This document shows positions 17,733-26,582 of a DNA stretch of 64,000 bases, in pieces. How positions within the stretch are numbered: the stretch's first letter is position 1; each line of letters starts with the position of its first letter. The DNA is from Stutzerimonas stutzeri (GTDB lineage Bacteria; Pseudomonadota; Gammaproteobacteria; Pseudomonadales; Pseudomonadaceae): assembly GCF_002890895.1 (NCBI RefSeq), contig NZ_POUL01000002.1, forward strand, positions 1 through 64,000. The letters run 5' to 3'. The notes beneath the pieces were generated by a model. That model saw only the letters and a program-made list of their open reading frames with translations, ran no database searches and was not told where the DNA came from. The translations under genes and the position numbers were made by a program.

Positions 17733-18671
17733 ATGACTGTGAAAATCTCCCACTCCCCGGAAGTCCAGCAATTCTTCAAGGAAGCCAGCGGCTTTCAGAA
17801 CGACCAGGGCAGCAGCCGGATGAAGACCGTGACCAACCGCATCCTGGTCGACGCGGCGAAGATCATTGAAGACCTGGAAATCAGCCAGGACGAATTCTGG
17901 AAGGCAGTTGACTACCTCAATCGCCTCGGCGGGCGCAATGAAGCCGGCTTGCTGGTGGCCGGGCTCGGCCTCGAACATTTCCTCGACTTGCTGGAAGATG
18001 CCAAGGACGCTCAGGTGGGTCTGACCGGTGGCACGCCGCGCACCATCGAAGGGCCGCTTTACGTCGCCGGCGCGCCGATTGCCGAAGGTGAAGTCCGCAT
18101 GGACGATGGCAGCGAGGAGGGTGTCGCCACGACGATGTTCCTCCAGGGGCGTGTTACCGGCCCGGACGGAAAGCCGCTCGCCGGCGCCACCGTAGACCTG
18201 TGGCATGCCAACACCCAAGGCAACTACTCGTACTTCGACCAGAGCCAGTCGGAGTACAACCTGCGCCGCCGCATCATCACCGACGCCGAAGGCCGCTACC
18301 GTGCTCGCAGCATCGTGCCATCCGGCTACGGTTGCTCGCCGGATGGTCCAACCCAGGAAGTACTGAACCAGCTCGGCCGGCACGGGCAGCGCCCAGCGCA
18401 CATTCACTTCTTTATCTCCGCACCGGGTCATCGTCATCTGACCACCCAGATCAACCTGGCCGGCGACAAGTACCTGTGGGACGACTTCGCCTACGCCACC
18501 CGTGACGGCCTGATCGGTGACATACATTTCAACGACGATCCAGAGGCGGCGCAGGCTCACGGGGTGCAGGGGCGGTTTGCCGAAGTCGAATTCGACTTTC
18601 AGTTGCAGCAGGCGCCCGCACCGACCGCCGAGCAACGCAGCAATCGCCCGCGGGCTCTGCAAGAGGCGTGA
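17733..18671 (+). CDS. catA: Catechol 1,2-dioxygenase
   Basis: Intradiol ring-cleaving dioxygenase (312 residues) that opens catechol to cis,cis-muconate with a non-heme Fe(III). The four iron ligands are visible: Y165 (QGNYSYF), Y199 (PSGYG), H223 and H225 (RPAHIHF). The N-terminal helical dimerisation domain (about 1-105) is intact. It is last in the catBCA order and is followed by a REP-like doublet and then benE. The 73-base gap from catC holds a hairpin but no clear promoter. Confidence 0.98.
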   Translation: MTVKISHSPEVQQFFKEASGFQNDQGSSRMKTVTNRILVDAAKIIEDLEISQDEFWKAVDYLNRLGGRNEAGLLVAGLGLEHFLDLLEDAKDAQVGLTGGTPRTIEGPLYVAGAPIAEGEVRMDDGSEEGVATTMFLQGRVTGPDGKPLAGATVDLWHANTQGNYSYFDQSQSEYNLRRRIITDAEGRYRARSIVPSGYGCSPDGPTQEVLNQLGRHGQRPAHIHFFISAPGHRHLTTQINLAGDKYLWDDFAYATRDGLIGDIHFNDDPEAAQAHGVQGRFAEVEFDFQLQQAPAPTAEQRSNRPRALQEA

Positions 18672-18713
18672 GGCGCGGCGGCGGCGGTGGCAGGCACGGA
18701 TGTCGCGGCTGAC

Positions 18714-18827
18714 GTAGGGTGGATGACGCTTTTTTCATCCACCGGCTTCTACGCAACGCCTGCGGAGGAGGGCATTGGCGCTAGTGTGGTGCCGCGCGGT
18801 GGATGGGTGAAGCGTCATCCACCCTAC
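18714..18827. repeat. REP-like doublet (inverted pair) between catA and benE
   Basis: An 18-base arm GTAGGGTGGATGACGCTT (18714-18731) has a perfect inverted copy at 18810-18827. Each arm is also part of its own hairpin: GGTGGATGA/TCATCCACC at 18718-18743 and GGTGGATG/CATCCACC at 18798-18823. Two inverted REP units about 80 bases apart are the form of a REPIN. It may terminate or stabilise the ben-cat transcript before benE. Confidence 0.82.
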
Positions 18828-18911
18828 GGTGCCTGGTGCAGTACAAGACCCGATGGCGGGTCGAATGCGTGACCTACAAAAAGAGCGCTCCGGACACTGT
18901 CACGGAGTGCC

Positions 18912-20156
18912 ATGCCTGACGTGCGAGGCGATATGAAAGCGCTGTACCAAGATTTTTCCCTGTCGGCGGTGGTCGCCGGGTTTATCGCGACGATGATTTC
19001 CTACGCCGGTCCGCTGGTGATCATTTTCCAGGCGGCGGAGGCGGGCGGCTTGCCGCGCGACATTCTGTCTTCCTGGGTGTGGACGGTGTCCATCGGGAGC
19101 GGTGTGCTGGGCATCGTTCTCAGCCTGCGCTACCGCGTGCCGATCATCATTGCCTGGTCAGCGCCGGGGTCGGCATTGCTGGTCAGTATGCTTCCCGACA
19201 TCAGCCTGAACGAGGCGGTGGGCGCCTACCTGGTCTCCAGCCTGATCGTGCTGCTGGTCGGTCTGTCGGGCGCATTTGACCGAATCATTCGCAAGCTGCC
19301 CGCAGCGATCTCTGCGGCCATGCTGGCGGGCATTCTGTTTCGCTTCGGCACCGGGCTATTCGTGGCAGTCAAGGATCAGCCCGGCCTGGTTCTGGCGATG
19401 TTCACAACCTATCTGCTGTTCAAGCGGGCAATGCCGCGCTATGCCGTGATGGCCGTGCTGGTGGTAGGCGTTGCCATGGCCGTTGCCAGCGGCGAGCTGC
19501 ACAGCGAGGCGTTGGTGATCGGCCTGGCGACACCGGTCTGGATCACCCCCGAATTCAGCTGGCAGGTCGTCGTGGGCGTGGCCTTGCCGCTGGTGATGGT
19601 GGCGCTGACTGGGCAGTTTGTGCCGGGCATGGCGGTACTGCGTAACGACGGTTACCAGACGCCGGCGAGCCCCTTGATCAGCAGCTCTGCGTTGGGCTCG
19701 CTGATCTTGGCGCCGTTCGGTTGCCACGGCCTGAACCTGGCTGCAATCACCGCCGCCATCTGCACTGGCAAGGAAGCCCACGAGGATCCGGCCAAACGCT
19801 ATGTCGCCGGCGTCTCCGGGGGAGTGTTCTACCTGTTGCTGGGTATTTTTGGCGCGACCCTGGTGTCGGTGTTCACGGCGTTTCCCGCGGCACTGATCGC
19901 TGCCTTGGCTGGGCTGGCGCTACTGGCCGCCATCGGCGGTGCACTGAGCGCTGCGATGTCAGTGCCAGCGGATCGCGAAGCCGCACTGATCACCTTTCTG
20001 GTGACCGCCTCCGGCATGTCGTTGCTCGGTTTGTCCGCGGCATTCTGGGGGCTGATCTTCGGCCTGGCCGCTCATCTGCTGCTGGCGGCGCGACGGCCTC
20101 GGTCAACCGCACCGGTTGGCACTCCGGTACTTGAAGAGAAACAGCCAACGCGCTGA
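18912..20156 (+). CDS. benE: Benzoate:H+ symporter BenE
   Basis: Inner-membrane transporter (414 residues) of the benzoate/H+ symporter family, with 10-12 hydrophobic segments throughout. Family-like stretches include SLSAVVAGFIATMISYAGPLVIIFQA, split by membrane boundaries, and APFGCHGLNLAAITAAICTG. The chosen ATG follows CGGAG; a second ATG ten codons later (18942) also has a GAGG ribosome site and gives the length usual for BenE, so either is possible. It provides a second uptake route beside BenK. Confidence 0.93.
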   Translation: MPDVRGDMKALYQDFSLSAVVAGFIATMISYAGPLVIIFQAAEAGGLPRDILSSWVWTVSIGSGVLGIVLSLRYRVPIIIAWSAPGSALLVSMLPDISLNEAVGAYLVSSLIVLLVGLSGAFDRIIRKLPAAISAAMLAGILFRFGTGLFVAVKDQPGLVLAMFTTYLLFKRAMPRYAVMAVLVVGVAMAVASGELHSEALVIGLATPVWITPEFSWQVVVGVALPLVMVALTGQFVPGMAVLRNDGYQTPASPLISSSALGSLILAPFGCHGLNLAAITAAICTGKEAHEDPAKRYVAGVSGGVFYLLLGIFGATLVSVFTAFPAALIAALAGLALLAAIGGALSAAMSVPADREAALITFLVTASGMSLLGLSAAFWGLIFGLAAHLLLAARRPRSTAPVGTPVLEEKQPTR

Positions 20157-20252
20157 GCCACACCGCTTCCACCTGAACCTCGTCTGTCTGCCCGCTCATG
20201 CTGGCGGTACGGCGGTGTGTACCTGAAAAACAACAACAACGAGTCCATAACG

Positions 20253-21524
20253 ATGACAAACAAGTTAAAACCGTCCCGCATCGCCCTGGCTATCGGCACC
20301 ACCCTCAGCCTTGGTGCAGCGCATGCCGCCGAGGTGGGCTTCATCGACGGCACGACGGCAACACTGCAGGCGCGAAACTATTACTTCAGTCGCGATTTCT
20401 CCGACATTGTCGGGCCTAACCAGCAATCCAAAGCGCAGGAGTGGGCGCAAGGTTTCATTCTGGACGTCAGGTCGGGCTACACCGAAGGCACGGTCGGTTT
20501 TGGCGTCGATGTGCTTGGCCAGCTCGGCTTCAAGCTCGACAGCAGCGGAAGTCGGGTCAACACGGGCTTGCTTCCGACCGGCAGTGATGGCAACGCGGCA
20601 GATGACTTCGGTCGCATTGGCGCAGCGCTCAAGGCCCGGCTGTCGAAGACCGAACTCAAGATTGGCGAGCTGACCCCGAACCTGCCAGTGCTGACCTTCA
20701 GTGACATCCGCCTGCTGCCACCGACTTATCAAGGCGCCAGTCTCGTATCCCAGGAAATCGACGGCCTGACCGTGCTGGCCGGTCAGTTCCGCTCGGCCAG
20801 CGTGCTCAACGAAGCGGGTGACGGCAAGATGCGCGCGAAGCTCGGCCATGTCCCGCAGTTGGGTGGCTATGCCGAGACTGACCGCTTCAACTATGCCGGC
20901 GCGGACTATGCCTTCAACGACAAGCGCACCAGCGCCGGGATCTGGTATGCGCAGCTCAAGGACATCTACAACCAGCGTTTCTATAACCTCAAGCACAGTG
21001 AGCAAGTGGGAGATTGGGTGTTCGGCGCCAATCTCGGCTTCTATGATTCTGAAGAGGACGGCGAGCGCATGCTGGGTGAAATCGACAACCAGGCGCTGTT
21101 TTCGCTGCTGTCGGCCAAGCGTGGAGGCCACACCTTTTCGGTCGGCTACCAGGCGATGTTTGGCGACGATGCCTTTCCCCGGGTCTTCAACAATGTCAGC
21201 CCGCTGGGTAACGAAGTGCCCACCTACGAGTTCGCTGGCGCTGATGAGCGCTCCTGGCAGTTGCGGCATGACTTCGACTTTTCCGCTGTCGGCATTCCTG
21301 GGCTGGTGACCACGCTGCGATACTTGCGCGGCAACAATGTGGACACCGGCAGTGGCTTCGAGGGCAAAGAGTGGGAGCGCGATCTGGACCTTGGCTACAC
21401 CTTCCAGAGCGGCGTGCTGAAGAATCTGGCGGTACGGGTGCGCAACGTCACTGCGCGCTCCAACTATCGCAGCGATATCGACGAGAATCGGCTGATCTTC
21501 AACTACACCTGGCAACTTTTGTAA
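20253..21524 (+). CDS. benF: OprD-family outer-membrane porin, BenF-like
   Basis: Predicted outer-membrane beta-barrel channel (423 residues) of the OprD/Occ family. A signal peptide ends at about AAHA near residue 25, and the barrel begins with the family pattern [21 protein letters not shown] then [18 protein letters not shown]. The start [12 protein letters not shown] was chosen because it gives a normal signal peptide; the longer frame with a GTG start does not. Its position after benE suggests benzoate entry. The chain ends in WQLL rather than the terminal aromatic residue usual in barrels. Confidence 0.9.
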   Translation: MTNKLKPSRIALAIGTTLSLGAAHAAEVGFIDGTTATLQARNYYFSRDFSDIVGPNQQSKAQEWAQGFILDVRSGYTEGTVGFGVDVLGQLGFKLDSSGSRVNTGLLPTGSDGNAADDFGRIGAALKARLSKTELKIGELTPNLPVLTFSDIRLLPPTYQGASLVSQEIDGLTVLAGQFRSASVLNEAGDGKMRAKLGHVPQLGGYAETDRFNYAGADYAFNDKRTSAGIWYAQLKDIYNQRFYNLKHSEQVGDWVFGANLGFYDSEEDGERMLGEIDNQALFSLLSAKRGGHTFSVGYQAMFGDDAFPRVFNNVSPLGNEVPTYEFAGADERSWQLRHDFDFSAVGIPGLVTTLRYLRGNNVDTGSGFEGKEWERDLDLGYTFQSGVLKNLAVRVRNVTARSNYRSDIDENRLIFNYTWQLL

Positions 21525-21556
21525 CAGCTACAGCCCTTGGCTTTAAGTGATCAGCT

Positions 21557-21590
21557 CTGCGATTATCGAACGCCAGTACGATAATCGCCC
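21557..21590. promoter_or_regulatory. PcaR-type operator pair upstream of pcaR
   Basis: Compared with the PcaR site GTTCGATAATCGCAC as I recall it from P. putida, 21557-21571 (CTGCGATTATCGAAC, minus orientation) matches 14 of 15 and 21576-21590 (GTACGATAATCGCCC, plus orientation) 13 of 15. They are inverted with a 19-base offset. The pcaR ATG is at 21616, so this fits autorepression. Confidence 0.8.
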
Positions 21591-21615
21591 ATCGCTTTCG
21601 CCAAGGACGCCTGCC

Positions 21616-22458
21616 ATGAATGACGAATCCCGCACCAGTCTTGCTCCAATGGCGCCGGCCATCATCGCGTCGCCGGCCAAACGCATCGAAGCGCTGACCG
21701 GTGACCCGAATTTCATGACCTCGCTGGCGCGGGGGCTGGCGGTGATACATGCGTTTCAGGAGCGCAAGCGCCACCTGACCATTGCCCAGATCAGCCACCG
21801 CACGGAAATCCCCCGGGCCGCTGTGCGGCGTTGCCTGCACACGCTGATCAAGCTGGGTTACGCCACCACCGACGGGCGCACCTATTCGCTGCTGCCCAAG
21901 GTGCTGACCCTCGGCCATGCGTACCTGTCCTCAACGCCGCTGGCGGTCACCGCGCAGCCGATCCTCGACCGTCTGAGCGATCAACTCCACGAAGCCTGTT
22001 CGATGGCAACACTGGAAGGCGATGAAGTGCTCTACGTGGCGCGTTCTGCCACGCCACAGCGACTGATTTCGGTCGATCTCAGCGTCGGCAGCCGGCTGCC
22101 TGCGTACTGCACCTCCATGGGCCGCATTCTGCTGGCGGCACTGGATGATGCGGCGCTGGACGACTATCTGGAACATGCCAATCTGCAGATCAAGACCAGC
22201 CGTACGCTGCATACGCCCGAGGCCATCCGTGGCTCGATAGCCGAGATACGACAAAAGGGCTGGGTGATCATTGACCAGGAGCTGGAAGTCGGCCTGCGGT
22301 CGCTGGCCGTGCCGCTCAAGGATTCTGCGGGCCAAGTTCTGGCCGCGCTGAACGTCGGCACCCACGCCAGCCGCATGACCAAGCAGGAGCTCGAGACGCG
22401 CTTCCTGCCGGTGTTACTGGAGGCAAGCCAGGAGCTGAGCACCCGTCTGTTTCACTGA
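21616..22458 (+). CDS. pcaR: PcaR, IclR-type regulator of beta-ketoadipate genes
   Basis: IclR-family regulator (280 residues) that responds to beta-ketoadipate. The sequence AKRIEALTGDPNFMTSLARG followed by LTIAQISHRTEIPRAAVRRCLHTL (HTH) is highly characteristic of PcaR. The effector domain holds MATLEGDEVLYVARSAT and LPAYCTSMGRILLAA. The ATG at 21616 has AAGGA eight bases upstream. Operator-like sites lie before this gene and before pcaI, so it likely represses itself and activates pcaIJF. The usual downstream pcaK, pcaT, pcaB and pcaC genes are absent here. Confidence 0.96.
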   Translation: MNDESRTSLAPMAPAIIASPAKRIEALTGDPNFMTSLARGLAVIHAFQERKRHLTIAQISHRTEIPRAAVRRCLHTLIKLGYATTDGRTYSLLPKVLTLGHAYLSSTPLAVTAQPILDRLSDQLHEACSMATLEGDEVLYVARSATPQRLISVDLSVGSRLPAYCTSMGRILLAALDDAALDDYLEHANLQIKTSRTLHTPEAIRGSIAEIRQKGWVIIDQELEVGLRSLAVPLKDSAGQVLAALNVGTHASRMTKQELETRFLPVLLEASQELSTRLFH

Positions 22459-22533
22459 CGCTGCAGCCGTTATCCGAATACCGCGGATGGCGAGCGGAGC
22501 CTGTCTTGGTCGGACCGAGGTGCTGTGGTTAGT

Positions 22534-22567
22534 GTTCGTTAATCGCACATCTAATCGATTATCGGAT
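22534..22567. promoter_or_regulatory. PcaR-type operator pair upstream of pcaIJF
   Basis: GTTCGTTAATCGCAC at 22534-22548 matches the remembered PcaR site GTTCGATAATCGCAC at 14 of 15 positions. An inverted partner with the nine-base core CGATTATCG lies at 22553-22567 (about 10 of 15). The offset of 19 bases equals that of the pcaR pair, but the order of orientations is swapped. pcaI starts at 22645. Confidence 0.8.
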
Positions 22568-22644
22568 TGTCCCGGCGGGGTTCGATGGGTAGTGTGGATC
22601 GCAAGCGCATCACGCGCATTTCGCTATTCACACGAGACTGACCC

Positions 22645-23514
22645 ATGGCCGACCTCCTTTCCCTTCGCGAAGCAGTGGATCGCTTCGTCAGCAACGGTGA
22701 CACCGTTGCGCTTGAAGGCTTCACGCATCTGATTCCCACCGCCGCCGCCCATGAACTCATCCGTCAGGACAAGAAGGACCTGACCCTGGTGCGGATGACC
22801 CCCGACCTGGTCTATGACCTGCTGATCGGCGCCGGTTGCGCGAAGAAGCTGGTGTTCTCCTGGGGCGGCAATCCGGGTGTGGGTTCCTTGCATCGCCTGC
22901 GTGATGCGGTGGAAAAGCAGTGGCCGCAGCCGCTGGAAATCGAAGAGCACAGCCATGCCGATCTGGCCAACGCCTACGTTGCCGGTGCGTCGGGACTGCC
23001 GTTTGCCGTCCTGCGCGCCTATCTCGGTTCCGATTTGCCGAAGGTCAACCCGATGATCAAGTTCATCGACTGCCCCTTTACCGGCGAAACCCTGGCTGCA
23101 GTTCCCAGCGTGCGCCCGGACGTCACCGTGATTCACGCGCAAAAAGCCGATCGCAAGGGCAACGTGCTGATCGCCGGCATTCTGGGTGTGCAGAAGGAAG
23201 CGGCGCTGGCGGCCAAGCGCTGCATCGTCACCGTCGAGGAAATCGTCGATGACCTGCAGGCACCGATGAATGCCTGCGTATTGCCGACCTGGGCACTGAG
23301 CGCCGTGTGTCTGGTACCGGGAGGGGCGCATCCGTCCTACGCGCATGGCTACTACGAGCGCGACAACCGCTTCTATCAGCAGTGGGATCCAATCGCTCGC
23401 GACCGCGACAGCTTCACCGCCTGGATCGATGAGTTCATTCGCGGTACCGAAGATTTCTCAGCGTTTCAAGAAAAGATAGGGGCCAAGCTGGCCGCGCAGC
23501 AGGAGGCCAAGTGA
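22645..23514 (+). CDS. pcaI: 3-oxoadipate CoA-transferase, subunit A
   Basis: Alpha subunit (289 residues) of succinyl-CoA:3-oxoadipate CoA-transferase. It is longer than the acetoacetate-type A subunits elsewhere in the window and lacks their [10 protein letters not shown] motif; instead it has the PcaI/CatI-type DTVALEGFTHLIPTAAAHEL and SWGGNPGVGSLHRLRDA. It pairs with PcaJ, whose start codon overlaps its stop (TGATG). It is likely activated by PcaR from the operator 100 bases upstream. Confidence 0.95.
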   Translation: MADLLSLREAVDRFVSNGDTVALEGFTHLIPTAAAHELIRQDKKDLTLVRMTPDLVYDLLIGAGCAKKLVFSWGGNPGVGSLHRLRDAVEKQWPQPLEIEEHSHADLANAYVAGASGLPFAVLRAYLGSDLPKVNPMIKFIDCPFTGETLAAVPSVRPDVTVIHAQKADRKGNVLIAGILGVQKEAALAAKRCIVTVEEIVDDLQAPMNACVLPTWALSAVCLVPGGAHPSYAHGYYERDNRFYQQWDPIARDRDSFTAWIDEFIRGTEDFSAFQEKIGAKLAAQQEAK

Positions 23515-24308
23515 TGAGCGCTCACGCCAATGACTACAGCACCAACGAAATGATGACCGTTGCCGCCTCCCGCCGGCTCGGTGATGGTAGCGTCTGCTTT
23601 GTCGGCATCGGCCTGCCGTCGAAAGCCGCCAATCTGGCGCGCCTGACTCACGCACCGGAAGTGGTGCTGATCTACGAATCCGGCCCCATTGGCGCCAAGC
23701 CGTCCGTGCTGCCGCTGTCCATCGGCGACGGCGAGTTGGCCGAGACCGCTGACACTGTGGTGCCCACCGCGGAGATCTTCCGCTACTGGCTGCAAGGTGG
23801 CCGCATCGACGTCGGCTTTCTCGGCGCGGCGCAGGTCGACAAGTACGGCAACATCAACACCACGGTGATCGGTGACTATCACCAACCGAAAGTTCGCTTG
23901 CCAGGGGCGGGCGGGGCGCCGGAAATTGCCGGGTCGGCCAAGCAGGTGCTGATCATTCTCAAACAGTCGCACCGCACCTTTGTCGACAAGCTGGCGTTCA
24001 TCACCTCGGTCGGCTTTGGCGAGGGCGGTGACCACCGCAAGCAGCTCGGGCTGCCGGGCAATGGGCCGGTGGGAATCATCACTGACCTGTGCATCATGGA
24101 GCCCGAAGCCGGGTCCAACGAATTCGTGGTGACCTCGCTGCACCCGGGCGTGACCCGTGAACAGGTAATCGAGAACACCGGTTGGGCCATCCGTTTCGCC
24201 GATCAACTGGGCGAAACCGAGGCGCCGACCACTACTGAACTGGAGGCCCTGCGTGCCCTTGAGGCCCGCACTGCCGCCGCCCACGGACAAGCTGGAGGTG
24301 ACGAGTGA
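23514..24308 (+). CDS. pcaJ: 3-oxoadipate CoA-transferase, subunit B
   Basis: Beta subunit (264 residues) carrying the catalytic glutamate of the CoA-transferase, in the [22 protein letters not shown] region (E in YESG). The ATG at 23514 overlaps the pcaI stop and follows AGGAGG by seven bases, so the pair is translationally coupled. Its own stop overlaps the GTG start of pcaF. Confidence 0.95.
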   Translation: MSAHANDYSTNEMMTVAASRRLGDGSVCFVGIGLPSKAANLARLTHAPEVVLIYESGPIGAKPSVLPLSIGDGELAETADTVVPTAEIFRYWLQGGRIDVGFLGAAQVDKYGNINTTVIGDYHQPKVRLPGAGGAPEIAGSAKQVLIILKQSHRTFVDKLAFITSVGFGEGGDHRKQLGLPGNGPVGIITDLCIMEPEAGSNEFVVTSLHPGVTREQVIENTGWAIRFADQLGETEAPTTTELEALRALEARTAAAHGQAGGDE

Positions 24309-25510
24309 CACGCGAAGTCTATATCTGCGATGCAGTACGCACGCCCATTGGCCGCTTCGGCGGTGCGCTGGCTGCCGTGCGAACCGATGATCTGGCCGCC
24401 ACGCCGATCAAGGCACTGCTCGAGCGCAACCCCGGGCTCGACCCGGCGGCGGTTGACGAGGTCTTCATGGGCAGCGCCAACCAGGCGGGTGAGGACAACC
24501 GTAACGTCGCGCGTATGGCCGCGCTCTTGGCCGGCCTGCCGGAAACCGTACCGGGCATGACACTCAATCGCCTCTGTGCGTCGGGCATGGATGCCGTGGG
24601 CAGCGCCTTTCGCGCCATTGCCTGCGGTGAAATGGAGCTGGCCATTGCCGGCGGCGTCGAGTCCATGACCCGCGCGCCGTACGTGATGGGCAAGGCCGAT
24701 ACCGCTTTTGGCCGCACACAAAAGATCGAGGACACCACCATTGGCTGGCGCTTCATCAACCCGAAGATGAAGGAGATGTACGGCGTCGACGCCATGCCGC
24801 AAACCGCCGACAACGTGGCCGAAGAGCATCAGATCAGTCGTGAGGACCAGGACGCCTTCGCGCTGCGCAGTCAGCAACGTACTGGCAAGGCGCAGGCGGC
24901 CGGGTTCTTTGCTGAGGAAATCGTCCCGGTGATGATCAAGGGCCGCAAGGGCGATACCGTCGTTGATACCGACGAGCATCCGCGTCCGGACACCACCGCC
25001 GAAGCGCTGGCCAAGCTCAAGCCGGTCAACGGGCCGGACAAGACGGTGACCGCCGGTAACGCGTCGGGTGTCAACGACGGCGCGGCAGCGATGATTCTCG
25101 CCAGCGCCGAAGCGGTTAACAAGTACGGCCTCAAGCCTCGCGCCAAAGTGCTCGGCATGGCCAGCGCCGGCGTGGCGCCGCGGGTCATGGGCTACGGTCC
25201 GGTACCGGCAGTGCGCAAGCTGTGCGAGCGGCTGAATCTGGCCGTGAGCGACTTCGATGTGATCGAACTCAACGAAGCCTTCGCCGCCCAGGCGCTGGCG
25301 GTGACGCGCGACCTGGGGCTGGAAGATGACAGCCCGAAGGTCAACCCGCAGGGCGGCGCCATTGCCCTTGGCCACCCACTGGGCATGAGCGGCGCCAGGC
25401 TGGTACTGACGACCGTGCATGCGCTGGAAAAGAACGGCGGCAAGCTGGGGCTGGCGACCATGTGCGTCGGCGTGGGGCAGGGTTTGGCGCTGGCACTGGA
25501 AAAGGTCTGA
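24305..25510 (+). CDS. pcaF: Beta-ketoadipyl-CoA thiolase
   Basis: Thiolase (401 residues) that splits beta-ketoadipyl-CoA to succinyl-CoA and acetyl-CoA, the last step of the pathway. C90 in [14 protein letters not shown] is the acyl-enzyme cysteine; [17 protein letters not shown] gives the active-site His and MCVGVGQG the second Cys. The GTG start overlaps the pcaJ stop, with GGAGG about six to ten bases upstream. The N-terminus [19 protein letters not shown] is PcaF-specific, unlike the AtoB thiolase at 3.8 kb. Confidence 0.96.
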   Translation: MTREVYICDAVRTPIGRFGGALAAVRTDDLAATPIKALLERNPGLDPAAVDEVFMGSANQAGEDNRNVARMAALLAGLPETVPGMTLNRLCASGMDAVGSAFRAIACGEMELAIAGGVESMTRAPYVMGKADTAFGRTQKIEDTTIGWRFINPKMKEMYGVDAMPQTADNVAEEHQISREDQDAFALRSQQRTGKAQAAGFFAEEIVPVMIKGRKGDTVVDTDEHPRPDTTAEALAKLKPVNGPDKTVTAGNASGVNDGAAAMILASAEAVNKYGLKPRAKVLGMASAGVAPRVMGYGPVPAVRKLCERLNLAVSDFDVIELNEAFAAQALAVTRDLGLEDDSPKVNPQGGAIALGHPLGMSGARLVLTTVHALEKNGGKLGLATMCVGVGQGLALALEKV

Positions 25511-25582
25511 GGTCTCGCCAGGGTGGGCTGCAGCGGAACGCCGCGCGGCCCAACAACGGCCGTTAATGTCGCGCCCGTGTAG

Positions 25583-25600
25583 GGTGGGCTTCTGCCCACC
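25583..25600. repeat. REP-like hairpin between pcaF and pcaD
   Basis: GGTGGGC (25583-25589) and GCCCACC (25594-25600) with a TTCT loop, preceded by GTAG as in the REP doublet after catA. It lies in the 199-base pcaF-pcaD spacer and belongs to the same hairpin family as 13919-13948. Confidence 0.65.
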
Positions 25601-25709
25601 AGTGCTACCCATGACGGCCTTTGCCGCGCCACGGCCCTGTGTGACTGCAGGCACCGCGTCTTTCTCGCGCGTGTGCGGCCAACTTTGATCGACGTTCAGG
25701 AGGGCTCCC

Positions 25710-26498
25710 ATGCCCAGCATCAAACTCGCCGATGGCGAACTGAATTACCGCTTCGATGGCCCGGTGGATGCGCCTGTGCTGGTGCTGTCCAACTCGCTGG
25801 GCACGACATTCGACATGTGGGATGCACAGGTCCCCGCATTCAGCGAACACTTCCGTGTGCTGCGTTATGACACCCGTGGCCACGGCGGATCCTCCGTTAC
25901 CCCCGGCCCGTACAGCATCGAGCAGCTCGGCCGGGACGTGCTGGATCTGGTCGATTCCCTGGCGATCGACCGTTTCGCCTTCTGCGGTTTGTCCATGGGT
26001 GGCCTGATCGGCCAATGGCTGGGCATCCACGCAGGCGAGCGCTTGACCCGTCTGGTGCTGTGCAACACCGGCGCGAAAATCGGCACCGACGCGGTGTGGA
26101 ACGAGCGGATCGACGGCGTGCTGCGCGGCGGCGAGCAGGCCATGCGCGACATGCGCGATGCCGCCATTTCACGCTGGTTCACAGCGACCTTTGCCGGTCG
26201 CTCGCCCGAGCAGACTGGCCGTATTACCCAGATGATCGCAGGCACCTCACCGGCTGGATACGCCGCCAACTGCGCTGCGGTGCGCGATGCCGATTATCGG
26301 GAGCAGCTGGGCGCGATCAAGGTACCGACGCTGGTGGTCTGTGGCCGCCACGATCCGGTCACGACACCTGAGCACGGGCGCTTCATCCAGGCTCATGTGG
26401 ACGGTGCACAGCTGATCGAACTGGAGGCGGCGCACCTGTCGAATGTCGAGACAGGCGATGAGTTCACCCGTCCGGTGCTGGCGTTTCTGCGCGGCTGA
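25710..26498 (+). CDS. pcaD: 3-oxoadipate enol-lactonase
   Basis: Alpha/beta hydrolase (262 residues) that hydrolyses beta-ketoadipate enol-lactone to beta-ketoadipate. The nucleophile is S95 in GLSMGG, the acid residue is the Asp in GRHDPVTTPEH, and the His is in AAHLSNVE. The oxyanion region is LSNSLGTTFDMWD, typical of PcaD. The ATG follows AGGAGG. It is separated from pcaF by 199 bases with a REP-like hairpin, so it may be partly uncoupled from pcaIJF. Confidence 0.95.
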   Translation: MPSIKLADGELNYRFDGPVDAPVLVLSNSLGTTFDMWDAQVPAFSEHFRVLRYDTRGHGGSSVTPGPYSIEQLGRDVLDLVDSLAIDRFAFCGLSMGGLIGQWLGIHAGERLTRLVLCNTGAKIGTDAVWNERIDGVLRGGEQAMRDMRDAAISRWFTATFAGRSPEQTGRITQMIAGTSPAGYAANCAAVRDADYREQLGAIKVPTLVVCGRHDPVTTPEHGRFIQAHVDGAQLIELEAAHLSNVETGDEFTRPVLAFLRG

Positions 26499-26513
26499 GC
26501 GATCCTCGATTCG

Positions 26514-26540
26514 ATAAAAAACCGGGCCGCAAGGGCCCGG
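26514..26540 (-). terminator. Terminator downstream of the OprD-type porin gene
   Basis: CCGGGCC (26522-26528) and GGCCCGG (26534-26540) pair round a five-base loop. On the minus strand the stem is followed by TTTTTTATC. It lies between the convergent pcaD and porin genes and fits a rho-independent terminator for the porin. Confidence 0.8.
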
Positions 26541-26582
26541 CAAAAGATCAATGAGGAGTCATTGCTGTGTTGCTTTCTGGTC

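Noticed and set aside
16058-17779. A 573-codon minus-strand open frame across benK, catB and catC
   Set aside because: It covers three clearly assigned genes in antisense and spans their boundaries; no family features.
18880-18900. GGACA near the benE start as an activator half-site
   Set aside because: No TGTCC partner at eight bases and no sigma-54 promoter before benE.
22501-22516. TGTCT and GGACC near 22502-22514 as another activator dyad
   Set aside because: The spacer is five bases rather than eight and no -24/-12 element follows; the site lies before the PcaR-controlled pcaI.
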